From Burkholderia sp. FERM BP-3421 (lineage in GTDB: Bacteria; Pseudomonadota; Gammaproteobacteria; Burkholderiales; Burkholderiaceae), in assembly GCF_028657905.1 (NCBI RefSeq), contig NZ_CP117782.1, positions 2,790,001-2,854,000 on the forward strand: DNA of 64,000 bases, given 5' to 3'. Within the stretch, counting starts at the first letter, position 1, and the number at the start of each line of letters is the position of its first letter. Made by a program: the position numbers and the translations under genes. Shown here piece by piece: positions 9,183 to 17,575 of this stretch. The notes under the pieces are model-generated. The model worked only from the letters and a program-made list of their open reading frames with translations. It had not been told where the DNA came from and did no database searches.

Positions 9183-9620
9183 ATGCCCGCCCCGCTGCCC
9201 GGCGCATTGCGCCCGTTCCATCTCGCCCTCCCGGTCACGAGCCTAGATCAGGCGCGCCGCTTCTACGGCGGCCTGCTCGGTTGCGCCGAGGGCCGCAGCT
9301 CCGCGCACTGGGTCGACTTCGATTTCTTCGGGCACCAGCTCGTCGCCCACCTCGCGCCCGACGAAACCGGGCGCGCCGCCGTCAATCCGGTGGACGGCGA
9401 CGACGTGCCGGTGCGCCATTTCGGCGTGGTGCTGTCGATGGAGGAATGGGAGGCGCTGGCCGCGCGGCTGAAGGCCGCCGGCACCTTGTTCGTGATCGAG
9501 CCGCACCTGCGCTTCAAGGGCGAGGTGGGCGAACAGGCGACGATGTTCTTCCTCGACCCGTGCGGCAACGCACTCGAATTCAAGGCATTCGCCGACATCG
9601 ACCAGCTGTTCGCGAAGTGA
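9183..9620 (+). CDS. VOC-family (glyoxalase/dioxygenase fold) protein, 145 aa
   Basis: This is a single vicinal-oxygen-chelate domain. The opening strand RPFHLALPVTSLDQARRFYGGLLGC and the closing LDPCGNALEFKAF are the two beta-alpha-beta-beta-beta halves, each contributing metal ligands (His near 13, Glu near the end). The ATG is preceded by AGGAGACGCCCCC. Its stop is five bases before the hydroxyacid dehydrogenase start, so the two are probably one transcript. Function within the superfamily (lyase, extradiol dioxygenase or resistance protein) cannot be told. Confidence 0.85.
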   Translation: MPAPLPGALRPFHLALPVTSLDQARRFYGGLLGCAEGRSSAHWVDFDFFGHQLVAHLAPDETGRAAVNPVDGDDVPVRHFGVVLSMEEWEALAARLKAAGTLFVIEPHLRFKGEVGEQATMFFLDPCGNALEFKAFADIDQLFAK

Positions 9621-9625
9621 CGCGC

Positions 9626-10603
9626 ATGGAAATCCTGCTCTGCACGCCGCCCGGCCCGGCCGCCGCCGACTGGCGCGACGCGGTCGCGCGCCATCTGCCC
9701 GGCGCGCGGCTGCGCGTCTGGCAGCCGGGCGACGACGCGCCGGCCGACTACGCGCTCGTGTGGCGCGCGCCGCATGCGTTCTTCGCGCCGCGCGCGGGGC
9801 TGCGCGCGATCTTCAATCTCGGCGCGGGCGTCGATGCGCTGCTCGCGCTCGAACGCGCGCAGCCGGGCACGCTGCCGCGCGGCGTGCCGCTCGTGCGCCT
9901 CGAAGACACCGGCATGGGCCAGCAGATGATCGAGTACGTGACCCACGCGGTGCTGCGCTACCTGCGGCGCTTCGACGACTACGCGCAGTTGCAGCGCGAA
10001 GGCCGCTGGCAGCCGCTGCCCGCGCATCCGCGCGCGACCTTCACGGTCGGCGTGCTCGGGCTCGGCGTGCTCGGCACGCAGGTGGCGCGCGCGCTCGCCG
10101 CGCTCGGCCTGCCGGTGCGCGGCTTCGGCCGGCGCGAGAAACGGGTGGAAGGCGTTTCCGTGTACACCGGCGCCGTGCACGCGAGCGCCGACGCGCACGC
10201 GGACCACGCCCGCCTCGACGCCTTCCTCGACGGCGTGAAGGTGCTCGTGAACCTGCTGCCCAGCACGCCCGCCACCGACGGCATCCTGAACGCGCGCACC
10301 TTCTCGCGGCTCGCGCGCGGCGCCTACCTCGTCAACGTGGCGCGCGGCGCGCACCTCGTCGAGCCCGACCTGCTCGCCGCGCTGGCCGACGGCCGGCTCG
10401 CCGCCGCGACGCTCGACGTGTTCGCGCAGGAGCCCCTGCCCGCCGCACACCCGTTCTGGCGCGAGCCCCGCATCACGATCACGCCGCATACCTCGGCCGA
10501 AACGCTGCACGCCGAGGCGCTCGAACAGATCGCCGCGAAGATCGACGCGCTCGCGCGCGGCGCGACGATCGGCGGCGTCATCGACCTCGCGCGCGGCTAC
10601 TGA
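9626..10603 (+). CDS. D-2-hydroxyacid dehydrogenase, GhrA-like, 325 aa
   Basis: This is an NAD(P)H-dependent dehydrogenase resembling glyoxylate/hydroxypyruvate reductase A, which reduces glyoxylate and hydroxypyruvate in the cytoplasm. The Rossmann motif VGVLGLGVLGTQVA is clear, and the catalytic residues can be placed: Arg in NVARGAHLVE, Glu in FAQEPLP, and His in TPHTSAET. The open frame extends upstream through the VOC gene in another frame. I choose ATG 9626 because it gives the family length. It follows the VOC gene closely and precedes an HMG-CoA lyase. Confidence 0.88.
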   Translation: MEILLCTPPGPAAADWRDAVARHLPGARLRVWQPGDDAPADYALVWRAPHAFFAPRAGLRAIFNLGAGVDALLALERAQPGTLPRGVPLVRLEDTGMGQQMIEYVTHAVLRYLRRFDDYAQLQREGRWQPLPAHPRATFTVGVLGLGVLGTQVARALAALGLPVRGFGRREKRVEGVSVYTGAVHASADAHADHARLDAFLDGVKVLVNLLPSTPATDGILNARTFSRLARGAYLVNVARGAHLVEPDLLAALADGRLAAATLDVFAQEPLPAAHPFWREPRITITPHTSAETLHAEALEQIAAKIDALARGATIGGVIDLARGY

Positions 10604-10654
10604 GGCGCGCCGCCCCTGCATTCATCGATATAACGAACCCCTCAGGAGACAGAC

Positions 10655-11587
10655 ATGACATTCCCGGCAGCCGTGAAAATCGTCGAGGTCGGCCCGCGCG
10701 ACGGCCTGCAGAACGAAAAGGGTCTCGTGCCGACCGAGGTGAAGATCGCGCTCGTCGACCGCCTGTCGCGCGCGGGCTTCCGCAACGTCGAAGCGGCCTC
10801 GTTCGTGTCGCCGAAATGGGTGCCGCAGATGGCCGACGGCGCCGAGGTGATGGCCGGCATCGCGCGCCGTCCGGGCACCGTGTACTCGGTGCTGACGCCG
10901 AACCTGAAAGGCTTCGAGAACGCGCTCGCCGCGCGCGCGGACGAAGTCGTGATCTTCGGCGCCGCGAGCGAGGCGTTCTCGCAGAAGAACATCAACTGCA
11001 GCATCGCCGAGAGCATCGCGCGCTTCGAGCCGGTCGCGCGCGCCGCGAAGGACGCGGGCCTGCGGCTGCGCGGCAGCGTGTCGTGCGCGCTCGGCTGCCC
11101 CTATCAGGGCGAGGTGCCGGTCGCCTCGGTGGTCGACGTGGTGGCGCGCTTCGCCGCGCTCGGCTGCGACGAGATCGACATCGCGGACACGATCGGGGTC
11201 GGCACGCCGCGTCGCACCCGCGAGGTGCTCGCCGCCGTCACGCGGGCATTTCCGCGCGAGCGGCTGTCGGGCCATTTCCACGACACCTACGGCCAGGCGC
11301 TCGCGAACATCTACGCGGCGCTGTTCGAGGGCATCGAGATCTTCCATGCATCGGTGGCGGGGCTCGGCGGCTGCCCGTACGCGAAGGGCGCGACCGGCAA
11401 CGTCGCGACCGAGGACGTGCTGTACCTGATGCAGGGGCTCGGCATCGACACCGGCATCGATCTGCAGCAGGTGGTCGAGGCGGGCGACTTCATCTCCACC
11501 GCGATCGGCCGCGCCAATGTGTCGCGCGCGGGCCGCGCGCTGCTCGCGAAGGCACGCAGCGCCACCGATGCGGCGTCCTGTGCATAA
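10655..11587 (+). CDS. Hydroxymethylglutaryl-CoA lyase, 310 aa
   Basis: This enzyme cleaves HMG-CoA to acetyl-CoA and acetoacetate, the last step of leucine degradation. The N-terminal VGPRDGLQNEKG carries the metal and catalytic Asp/Arg. The C-terminal GLGGCPYAKGATGN is the HMG-CoA lyase active-site signature with the catalytic Cys. A second cysteine-rich turn (GCPYQGEVP) is also typical. AGGAGA precedes the ATG. No other leucine genes are adjacent; it lies downstream of the GhrA-like gene by about 50 bases. Confidence 0.95.
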   Translation: MTFPAAVKIVEVGPRDGLQNEKGLVPTEVKIALVDRLSRAGFRNVEAASFVSPKWVPQMADGAEVMAGIARRPGTVYSVLTPNLKGFENALAARADEVVIFGAASEAFSQKNINCSIAESIARFEPVARAAKDAGLRLRGSVSCALGCPYQGEVPVASVVDVVARFAALGCDEIDIADTIGVGTPRRTREVLAAVTRAFPRERLSGHFHDTYGQALANIYAALFEGIEIFHASVAGLGGCPYAKGATGNVATEDVLYLMQGLGIDTGIDLQQVVEAGDFISTAIGRANVSRAGRALLAKARSATDAASCA

Positions 11588-11624
11588 TGCCCGCCGTCTT
11601 TACTTCCTGCTCAAGCGTGTTCTC

Positions 11625-12131
11625 ATGACGACCTCCGCTTCCTTCGACGCCCTGCCCGATTCCGCGCGCCGCGTCGCACTGCTGCTGCGCGAGCGCGGCC
11701 ACGCGAAACCCATCGTGATGCTGGCGGAAACCGGCAAGACCTCCGCCGAAGCGGCCGCCGGCCTGGGCTGCTCGGTCGCGCAGATCGCCAAGTCGATCCT
11801 GTTCCGCCGCCGCGTGGACGGCGCGCCGGTGCTCGTGGTCGCGAGCGGCGCGAATCGCGTCGACGAGGCGAAGGTGGCCGCGCAGGTCGGCGAGATCGGC
11901 CGCGCCGACGCGAAGTTCGTGCGCGACCACACCGGCTACGCGATCGGCGGCGTGTGTCCGATCGGGCATCTGGTCAAGCCGGTCACGCTGATCGACGCGG
12001 ATCTGCTCGCGCTCGACTGCCTGTGGGCCGCGGCCGGCCATCCGCATGCGGTGTTCAACCTGACGCCGGACGAGCTGGTCGCGATGACGGGCGCGCCCGT
12101 CGTCGACGTCGCGCTGCGCGAGCAAGCATGA
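11625..12131 (+). CDS. YbaK/EbsC-family protein, 168 aa
   Basis: This is an aminoacyl-tRNA deacylase-domain protein of the YbaK/ProX superfamily. These proteins edit mischarged tRNA (Ala- or Cys-tRNAPro). Recognisable core elements are the VAQIAKSILFR strand-helix, the Asp/Lys-rich centre and GYAIGGVCPIGH, which is the conserved glycine-rich substrate loop. I use ATG 11625 because it gives the standard single-domain length. Its stop overlaps the next gene's ATG in an ATGA arrangement, so they are translationally coupled. Specific tRNA substrate is not deducible. Confidence 0.88.
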   Translation: MTTSASFDALPDSARRVALLLRERGHAKPIVMLAETGKTSAEAAAGLGCSVAQIAKSILFRRRVDGAPVLVVASGANRVDEAKVAAQVGEIGRADAKFVRDHTGYAIGGVCPIGHLVKPVTLIDADLLALDCLWAAAGHPHAVFNLTPDELVAMTGAPVVDVALREQA

Positions 12132-12343
12132 GCGAGATCGTCACGCCGAGCGTCCCGTCGCCGTGCACGGGCATTTGCCGGCTCGACGCCGCCACCGGCT
12201 GGTGTGAAGGCTGCCATCGCACGCGCGACGAAATCGCCAGTTGGCGCAAGCTCGACGACGAGGGCAGGCGCGCGGTGCTGGCGCGCCTCGATGCGCGACG
12301 CCCGCGGGCAGCGGCAGCGGCGAGCGTGACGGAAGGCGACTGA
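12128..12343 (+). CDS. DUF1289 small cysteine protein, 71 aa
   Basis: This short cytoplasmic protein has the DUF1289 pattern PCTGICRLD...GWCEGCHRTRDEIASW: four cysteines in two pairs, probably binding zinc or an Fe-S cluster, followed by the conserved I-x-x-W segment. It overlaps the YbaK gene by ATGA. The tail is Ala/Arg-rich. Function of DUF1289 is unknown. Confidence 0.88.
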   Translation: MSEIVTPSVPSPCTGICRLDAATGWCEGCHRTRDEIASWRKLDDEGRRAVLARLDARRPRAAAAASVTEGD

Positions 12344-12490
12344 GCACGGCGCTGCGTCGCGCACCGGGGCCGCGCGCGGGTCTGAACGGGCGAGCCTCGC
12401 CGTCCGGCCGTGGTCCGCGGACTCATCCGATGGCGCGCCGCGGGCGCGTGAGGGCGAACGGGTGCGACGCCCGGCCTATCCTCGCCGCGC

Positions 12491-12523
12491 AAAAAAAAAC
12501 CGTTCTGCCAATGCGGCGAACGG
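12491..12523 (-). terminator. Rho-independent terminator, minus strand
   Basis: On the minus strand, CCGTTC, a 12-base loop and GAACGG are followed by nine T. It lies about 140 bases beyond the EamA transporter stop, so it most likely ends that transcript. Confidence 0.65.
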
Positions 12524-12664
12524 CGCTCAGAAACGGAATTTTGTCGACGTGATCAACGTCACTGCGCATCATACGAGCCACCCGTCGGGCATCGCATCGG
12601 GAGTTTCCCTACGGATTCCCGGCGCGCGACCTGTGCTGCGCGCCGCGCCTTGCGCGCCGTGCGC

Positions 12665-13582
12665 TCACCGTCCCGGCTTCGCGATCGCGCGCCGCGCCGG
12701 CACGATCCGCCAGCCGAGATTCACGCCCGCCGCGGCCACCAGAATCAGCACCGCGCCCAGCACCTGACTCCACGCGAGCGTCTGCCCGAACGCGATCCGG
12801 TCGACGACGATCGCGACCACCGGATAGATGAACGACAGCGCCCCCGTCATCGCGGTCGGCAGCTTCTGGATCGCGCCGTACAGCAGCACATACATCGCGC
12901 CGGTGTTGACGACGCCGAGCACGACGAGATCGAGCCACTGCGCGGGCGTCGCGGGCAGCGCGTCGTAGTGGACGAACGGCGCGAGCAGCACGACGCCGAG
13001 CCCGACCTGGAGCAGCGCGATCAGATGCGGCGGCACGCCCCTGAGGCGCTTCGTGATGATCGACGACACCGCGTACAGGAACGCCGCGCCGAGCGCGAGC
13101 GCGACGCCCTCGACATATTCGCCCGGCACGGCGAGCACCGCGGGCTCGACCCGCACGACGCACACGAGGCCGACGAAGGCGAGCAGCAGCCAGCCGACGA
13201 TCGACGCGGTGAGCCGTTCGCGGAACACCAGCGCGCCCAGCGCGACGAGCATGAAGGGCTGGGTGTGATAAACGGCGGTCGCCATCGAGATCGACGCGCG
13301 CGAATACGCGCCGAACAACAGCACCCAGTTCGCGACGATCGCGACGCCGCCGAGCAGCGCGAGGCCGAGCGTGCGCCGCGACAGCAGGCCGCGACGCAGC
13401 AGGCCGAGCGCCGCGCACACGCCGAGCAGCGTCGCGCCGCCGAACACGCAGCGGAAGAACACGACGTTCATCAGATGCTGCTGCGACGACACGACGAACC
13501 AGCCGATCGTCCCCGACATCAGCATCGCGAGGGTCATCTCGGCGGCGCCGCGGCGGATTTCAGGGGTTGCCATGGAAAACAT
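12665..13582 (-). CDS. DMT-superfamily (EamA) transporter, 305 aa
   Basis: This inner-membrane permease has two EamA repeats and about ten hydrophobic helices. The first repeat ends around residue 140 and the second starts near YVEGVALALGAAFLYAVSSIITKRL. Many relatives export amino acids or metabolites. It is divergent from an Lrp/AsnC regulator, with about 100 bases between, a common arrangement in which an amino-acid-sensing regulator controls an exporter. Substrate is inferred only in that general sense. Confidence 0.88.
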   Translation of the reverse strand: MFSMATPEIRRGAAEMTLAMLMSGTIGWFVVSSQQHLMNVVFFRCVFGGATLLGVCAALGLLRRGLLSRRTLGLALLGGVAIVANWVLLFGAYSRASISMATAVYHTQPFMLVALGALVFRERLTASIVGWLLLAFVGLVCVVRVEPAVLAVPGEYVEGVALALGAAFLYAVSSIITKRLRGVPPHLIALLQVGLGVVLLAPFVHYDALPATPAQWLDLVVLGVVNTGAMYVLLYGAIQKLPTAMTGALSFIYPVVAIVVDRIAFGQTLAWSQVLGAVLILVAAAGVNLGWRIVPARRAIAKPGR

Positions 13583-13684
13583 CCGTTGGGTTCAGGTATG
13601 GTTTGATTTTAGAAACCCGAGCCGCGGCAATCCATCGCTTATGCAAGACGAAATTGCCTGTTTTCCTTTTAAAAGAAGGTCGAG

Positions 13685-14167
13685 ATGCCGAAACGCCTAA
13701 CCCCGCCCGTACCGGTCGATGGCCTCGACGCGACCGACCGCGCGTTGCTGCATCTGCTGGCCGAGGATGCGCGCATGACGACGAGCGAGCTGGCGCGCCG
13801 GATCGGGCTGTCGGCGCCGAGCACGGCGGACCGGCTGCGCCGGCTGGAGGCGCAACACGTGATCGGGCGTTACACGGTGGAGATCGATCCGCGCGCGCTC
13901 GGCTACACGCTGCAGGCGATCGTGCGCGTGAAGCCGCTGCCGGGGCAGCTGCATCTGGTCGAGGCGCTGCTGCGGCAGATCCCCGAGTTCGTCGAATGCG
14001 ACAAGGTGACGGGCGACGACTGCTTCATCTGCCGGGTCTACCTGCGCTCGATCGAGCATCTGGACGGGATTCTGGCGAAGGTGACCGAGCGCGCGGAGAC
14101 GAGCACGGCGATCGTGAAGTCGACGCCGGTGGCGCGGCGGCTGCCGCCGCTCGAACATCGGGCGTGA
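13685..14167 (+). CDS. Lrp/AsnC-family regulator, 160 aa
   Basis: This is a feast/famine regulator of standard size. The N-terminal HTH (LDATDRALLHLLAEDARMTTSE, then the recognition helix SAPSTADRLRRLEAQ) is followed by a RAM effector domain with the usual VTGDDCFICRVYL strand. AAGAAGGTCGAG precedes the ATG. It is divergent from the EamA permease and probably regulates it in response to an amino acid. Confidence 0.9.
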   Translation: MPKRLTPPVPVDGLDATDRALLHLLAEDARMTTSELARRIGLSAPSTADRLRRLEAQHVIGRYTVEIDPRALGYTLQAIVRVKPLPGQLHLVEALLRQIPEFVECDKVTGDDCFICRVYLRSIEHLDGILAKVTERAETSTAIVKSTPVARRLPPLEHRA

Positions 14168-14281
14168 TCCTGCAGCCGGCGGGCACGCGCAGGCGGCGGC
14201 CTGCCGCGCTTCCGGCCCGGGCGCAGGCCGGATCACCCCATGAGCCCGCTGGGCAAGCGCCGTCGCGCCGGCCCGCGCCGC

Positions 14282-15178
14282 TCACGCGCCCACGTCGCGC
14301 GCCTCGAAAAAGCCCAGCATCTCCTCGATCAACGCGACCGGCGCTTCCTCCGGAATGTAGTGCCCGCAATCGAGCGCGCGCCCGCTGACATCGCGCGCCA
14401 CGCACCGCCACTCCTCGAGCGGCTCGAAGCATCGCGCGACCACGCCCTGCGCGCCCCACAGCACGCGCAGCGGGCACCCGATCTTGTTGCCGCGTTCGAG
14501 ATCCTCGCGGTCGTGTTCGAGGTCGATCGTCGCCGACGCGCGATAGTCCTCGCACATCGCATGCACCGCGCCCGGCTGCCGCAGCGCATCGCGGTACGCG
14601 GCCAGCGCCTCCGGCGCGAACGTCGCGAGCCCCGCCGCGCGATGGCCCATCAGCTGCTCGACATAGGCGTCGGTGCGCCCGTCGATCAGCGTCTCGGGCA
14701 GCGGCGCCGGCTGGATCAGGAAAAACCAGTGGAAATACGCGGTCGCGAACGCGCGATCGGTGCCTTCGTACATCGCGAGCGTCGGCGCGATGTCGAGCAG
14801 CAGCATGCGCTCGACCTGCACCGGATGATCGAGCGCCATCCGGTGCGCGACCCGCGCGCCGCGATCGTGCGCGGCCACGTGAAAACGCTTGAAACCGAAA
14901 TGACGCATCACCTCGACCTGATCGGCCGCCATCGCGCGCTTCGAATACGGCGTGTGCCGCGCATCGCTCTCCGGTCTCGACGAGGCGCCATAGCCGCGCA
15001 GGTCGGTCGCGATCACGGTGAAGTGGCGAGCCAGCGTCGCGGCCACGCGATGCCAGATCATGTGCGTCTGCGGGTGCCCATGCAGCAGCAGCAGCGGCGG
15101 CCCCGCGCCTCCCTTGACGCCGAAAATCTCGACGCCCTGCGCATCGACCCTGAACGGCGCGAACTCCTCAAACGACAT
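14282..15178 (-). CDS. Haloacetate (fluoroacetate) dehalogenase-type hydrolase, 298 aa
   Basis: This alpha/beta hydrolase belongs to the DehH1/fluoroacetate dehalogenase family, which replaces halogen by hydroxyl on haloacetates. Catalytic residues match: nucleophile Asp105 with Arg106 and Arg109 (HDRGARV), acid Asp129, halide-binding His150-Trp151 (YFHWFFLI) and Tyr212, and base His273 (DCGHYIPEE). The oxyanion motif HGHPQTHMIW is also typical. All halide and carboxylate ligands of the characterised Rhodopseudomonas enzyme are therefore conserved. The next gene upstream is a divergent nitronate monooxygenase. Confidence 0.9.
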   Translation of the reverse strand: MSFEEFAPFRVDAQGVEIFGVKGGAGPPLLLLHGHPQTHMIWHRVAATLARHFTVIATDLRGYGASSRPESDARHTPYSKRAMAADQVEVMRHFGFKRFHVAAHDRGARVAHRMALDHPVQVERMLLLDIAPTLAMYEGTDRAFATAYFHWFFLIQPAPLPETLIDGRTDAYVEQLMGHRAAGLATFAPEALAAYRDALRQPGAVHAMCEDYRASATIDLEHDREDLERGNKIGCPLRVLWGAQGVVARCFEPLEEWRCVARDVSGRALDCGHYIPEEAPVALIEEMLGFFEARDVGA

Positions 15179-15423
15179 GGTCTTGTTCTCTGGAATTGTT
15201 GTTGCTGCCTATTGTAGGAGGGCAAATCGCACCCCATCGGCCGTTTTCCCGGACAATCCGTAGAAGCAGAACACTCCCTCGACACCGCCGCCGCGCGCCT
15301 CGCCCTACAATCGCACGATCGTTCGTATTAATATGCAGCCAACCCGCTGCGTAGCCCTGTTGCGAATCGCATCGCGTGGCTCAATCCGCCGCCTGGGCGC
15401 GGCAACGATCACGGAGACTCACC

Positions 15424-16383
15424 ATGGCTTTGCCCGCCGTCCTGCAAAATCTCGCGCTGCCTGTCATCGCGTCGCCGATGTTCATCGTCAGTTACCCCGA
15501 GCTGGTGCTCGCGCAGTGCAAGGCGGGCATCGTCGGCTCGTTTCCGGCGCTGAACGCGCGCCCCGCCGAACTGCTCGACGAATGGCTCACGCAGATCCAG
15601 TCGCAGCTCGCCGAACACAAGGCTCGCCATCCGGACGCCGTGATCGGGCCGCTCGCGGTCAACCAGATCGTCCACCAGTCGAACGTGCGGCTCGAACACG
15701 ACATCCGCGTCTGCGTCGAGCACAAGGTGCCGATCTTCATCACGAGCCTGCGCGCGCCCGCGCGCGAGATCGTCGACGCGGTGCACAGCTACGGCGGCAT
15801 CGTGCTGCACGACGTGATCAACCTGCGGCACGCGCAGAAGGCGCTCGAAGCCGGCGTCGACGGGCTGATCCTGGTCGCGGCGGGCGCCGGCGGCCACGCG
15901 GGCACGACCTCGCCGTTCGCGCTCGTCGGCGAGGTGCGCAAGATGTTCGACGGCCCGATCGTGCTGTCGGGCTCGATCGCGAACGGCGGCTCGATCCTCG
16001 CCGCGCAGGCGATGGGCGCCGATCTCGCGTACATGGGCACGCGCTTCATCGCGACCCGGGAAGCGCATGCGGTCGACGACTACAAGCACGCGATCCTGAA
16101 CGCCAGCTCGTCCGACATCATCTACACGAACCTGTTCACCGGCGTGCACGGCAACTACATTCGCCAGAGCATCGTGAACGCGGGCCTCAACCCGGACGAT
16201 CTGCCCGAAGCCGACAAGTCGAAGATGAATTTCGGCTCCGACAAGGCGAAGGCGTGGAAGGACATCTGGGGTGCAGGCCAGGGCGTCGGGCTGATGGACG
16301 ACGTGCCGTCGGTCGGCGAACTCGTCACGCGCCTCGCGCGCGAATACCAGGACGCGAAGGCGCGCCTCGGCATCCGCGGCTGA
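15424..16383 (+). CDS. Nitronate monooxygenase family protein, 319 aa
   Basis: This is an FMN-dependent TIM-barrel enzyme that oxidises alkyl nitronates such as propionate-3-nitronate or nitroalkanes. GAGGHAGTTSPFALVGEV is the FMN phosphate-binding region and GSIANGGSI the second glycine-rich loop. I use ATG 15424 because GGAG lies just upstream and the barrel starts there. A strong terminator follows. The exact nitro substrate cannot be assigned. Confidence 0.88.
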   Translation: MALPAVLQNLALPVIASPMFIVSYPELVLAQCKAGIVGSFPALNARPAELLDEWLTQIQSQLAEHKARHPDAVIGPLAVNQIVHQSNVRLEHDIRVCVEHKVPIFITSLRAPAREIVDAVHSYGGIVLHDVINLRHAQKALEAGVDGLILVAAGAGGHAGTTSPFALVGEVRKMFDGPIVLSGSIANGGSILAAQAMGADLAYMGTRFIATREAHAVDDYKHAILNASSSDIIYTNLFTGVHGNYIRQSIVNAGLNPDDLPEADKSKMNFGSDKAKAWKDIWGAGQGVGLMDDVPSVGELVTRLAREYQDAKARLGIRG

Positions 16384-16409
16384 CGCCGCGACATCACGGC
16401 ATGAAATGT

Positions 16410-16441
16410 AAAAAGGCGCGGCCATGAGGCCGCGCCTTTTT
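16410..16441. terminator. Bidirectional rho-independent terminator
   Basis: A nine-base perfect GC stem (GGCGCGGCC / GGCCGCGCC) with an ATGA loop is flanked by five A on the left and five T on the right. It can end both the nitronate monooxygenase transcript and the convergent LysR transcript. Confidence 0.9.
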
Positions 16442-16474
16442 ACGTGAAACCCGCGACGCGCGCCGTTCAGCCGT

Positions 16475-17437
16475 TCAGCCGATCCGCTTCATGCGCGGCA
16501 GCGCGAGCACCTTGAGCCGCTCTTCGATCGACGGGCACAGCGACTGCCCGGCGAAGCGGTCGGCGAGGAAATCGACGAACGAACGCACCTTCGCCGAGAC
16601 ATGGCGGCGGCTCGCATACACCGCGTAGATCGGCAGCTCGCGCGGCGGCATCACGTCGAGCAGGAGCGGCACGAGACGGCCCGCCTCGATGTCTTCGCCG
16701 ACCACCTCGGTCCCGAGCAGCGCGATGCCCGCGCCGCCCAGCACCGCGACCCGCAGCCCTTCGAGATGGTTGACGATCAGGTTGCCCGCGAGCGACACGC
16801 GCGATGCGGCCGCGACGTCCGTCGCCATCGCATCGAGCGTGGTGGCGTTCGGATCGCGCCGCAGATAGTTGTGGTGTTCGAGATCGGCCAGGGTGGTCGG
16901 GGTGCCGTGCTGCTTCAGGTAATCGGGCGACGCCACCAACAGGATGTGCGCGGTGGCGATCTGGCGCGCGACGAGCGACGACGACTTCATGCCGGCGGGC
17001 GCGGCGCGCACCGCCACGTCGTAGCCTTCGTCGATCAGTTCGACCACGCGATCGGACAGCGTGATCTCCACGGTCACGTCGCTATAGCGTGCCGCGTAAT
17101 CGGTCACGGCATCCATCACGTGACGCAGGCCGAATGCCGAGAGCGAGGTCACGCGCAAACGCCCCTGCGGCACCACGCTCGCCGCGCCGACGGCCTGCCC
17201 GGCTTCGTCGAGTTCGGTGAGCGCCTGTACGAGCCGTTCGTAGTATTCGCGTCCGGCTTCGGTCGGCGCGACGCGACGGGTCGTGCGATGCAGCAGCCGC
17301 GCGCCGAGCTGTTGCTCGAGGTGCATCACGTGCTTGCTCGCCATCGCCGCCGACATCTGCATGCGTTCCGCCGCACCGACGAAGCTGCCCACTTCGACGA
17401 CGAAGCGAAATACATTCATGCTGACGAGGGTATCCAT
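16475..17437 (-). CDS. LysR-family transcriptional regulator, 320 aa
   Basis: This LysR regulator has a standard N-terminal winged helix (FVVEVGSFVGAAERMQMSAAMASKHVMHLEQQLGARLLHR) and a PBP-type effector domain. I prefer ATG 17437 (MDTLVSMNVF) to the upstream TTG because the fold starts there. It resembles regulators of aromatic or stress genes only at family level. It is followed by the shared terminator at 16410, and the porin gene behind it is on the same strand with its own terminator between. Confidence 0.88.
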   Translation of the reverse strand: MDTLVSMNVFRFVVEVGSFVGAAERMQMSAAMASKHVMHLEQQLGARLLHRTTRRVAPTEAGREYYERLVQALTELDEAGQAVGAASVVPQGRLRVTSLSAFGLRHVMDAVTDYAARYSDVTVEITLSDRVVELIDEGYDVAVRAAPAGMKSSSLVARQIATAHILLVASPDYLKQHGTPTTLADLEHHNYLRRDPNATTLDAMATDVAAASRVSLAGNLIVNHLEGLRVAVLGGAGIALLGTEVVGEDIEAGRLVPLLLDVMPPRELPIYAVYASRRHVSAKVRSFVDFLADRFAGQSLCPSIEERLKVLALPRMKRIG

Positions 17438-17509
17438 CGAAAATGCTCGCAATCGGTGGGAATGAGGCTATCGCGAGCAACTGTAACAAAGGCTGAGAAA
17501 CGAAATCGT

Positions 17510-17546
17510 CAAGAAAAGCAAAACGGCGTCACTTGTGTGACGCCGC
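17510..17546 (-). terminator. Terminator after the porin gene
   Basis: On the minus strand, GGCGTCAC, loop ACAA and GTGACGCC are followed by GTTTTGCTTTT. It begins about 30 bases past the porin stop. Confidence 0.8.
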
Positions 17547-17575
17547 GAACATGGCGGACTACGGGGCCCGATTGC

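Noticed and set aside
9263..10621. 452-residue minus-strand frame across the VOC and GhrA-like genes
   Set aside because: Low-complexity shadow of genes with clear catalytic motifs on the plus strand.
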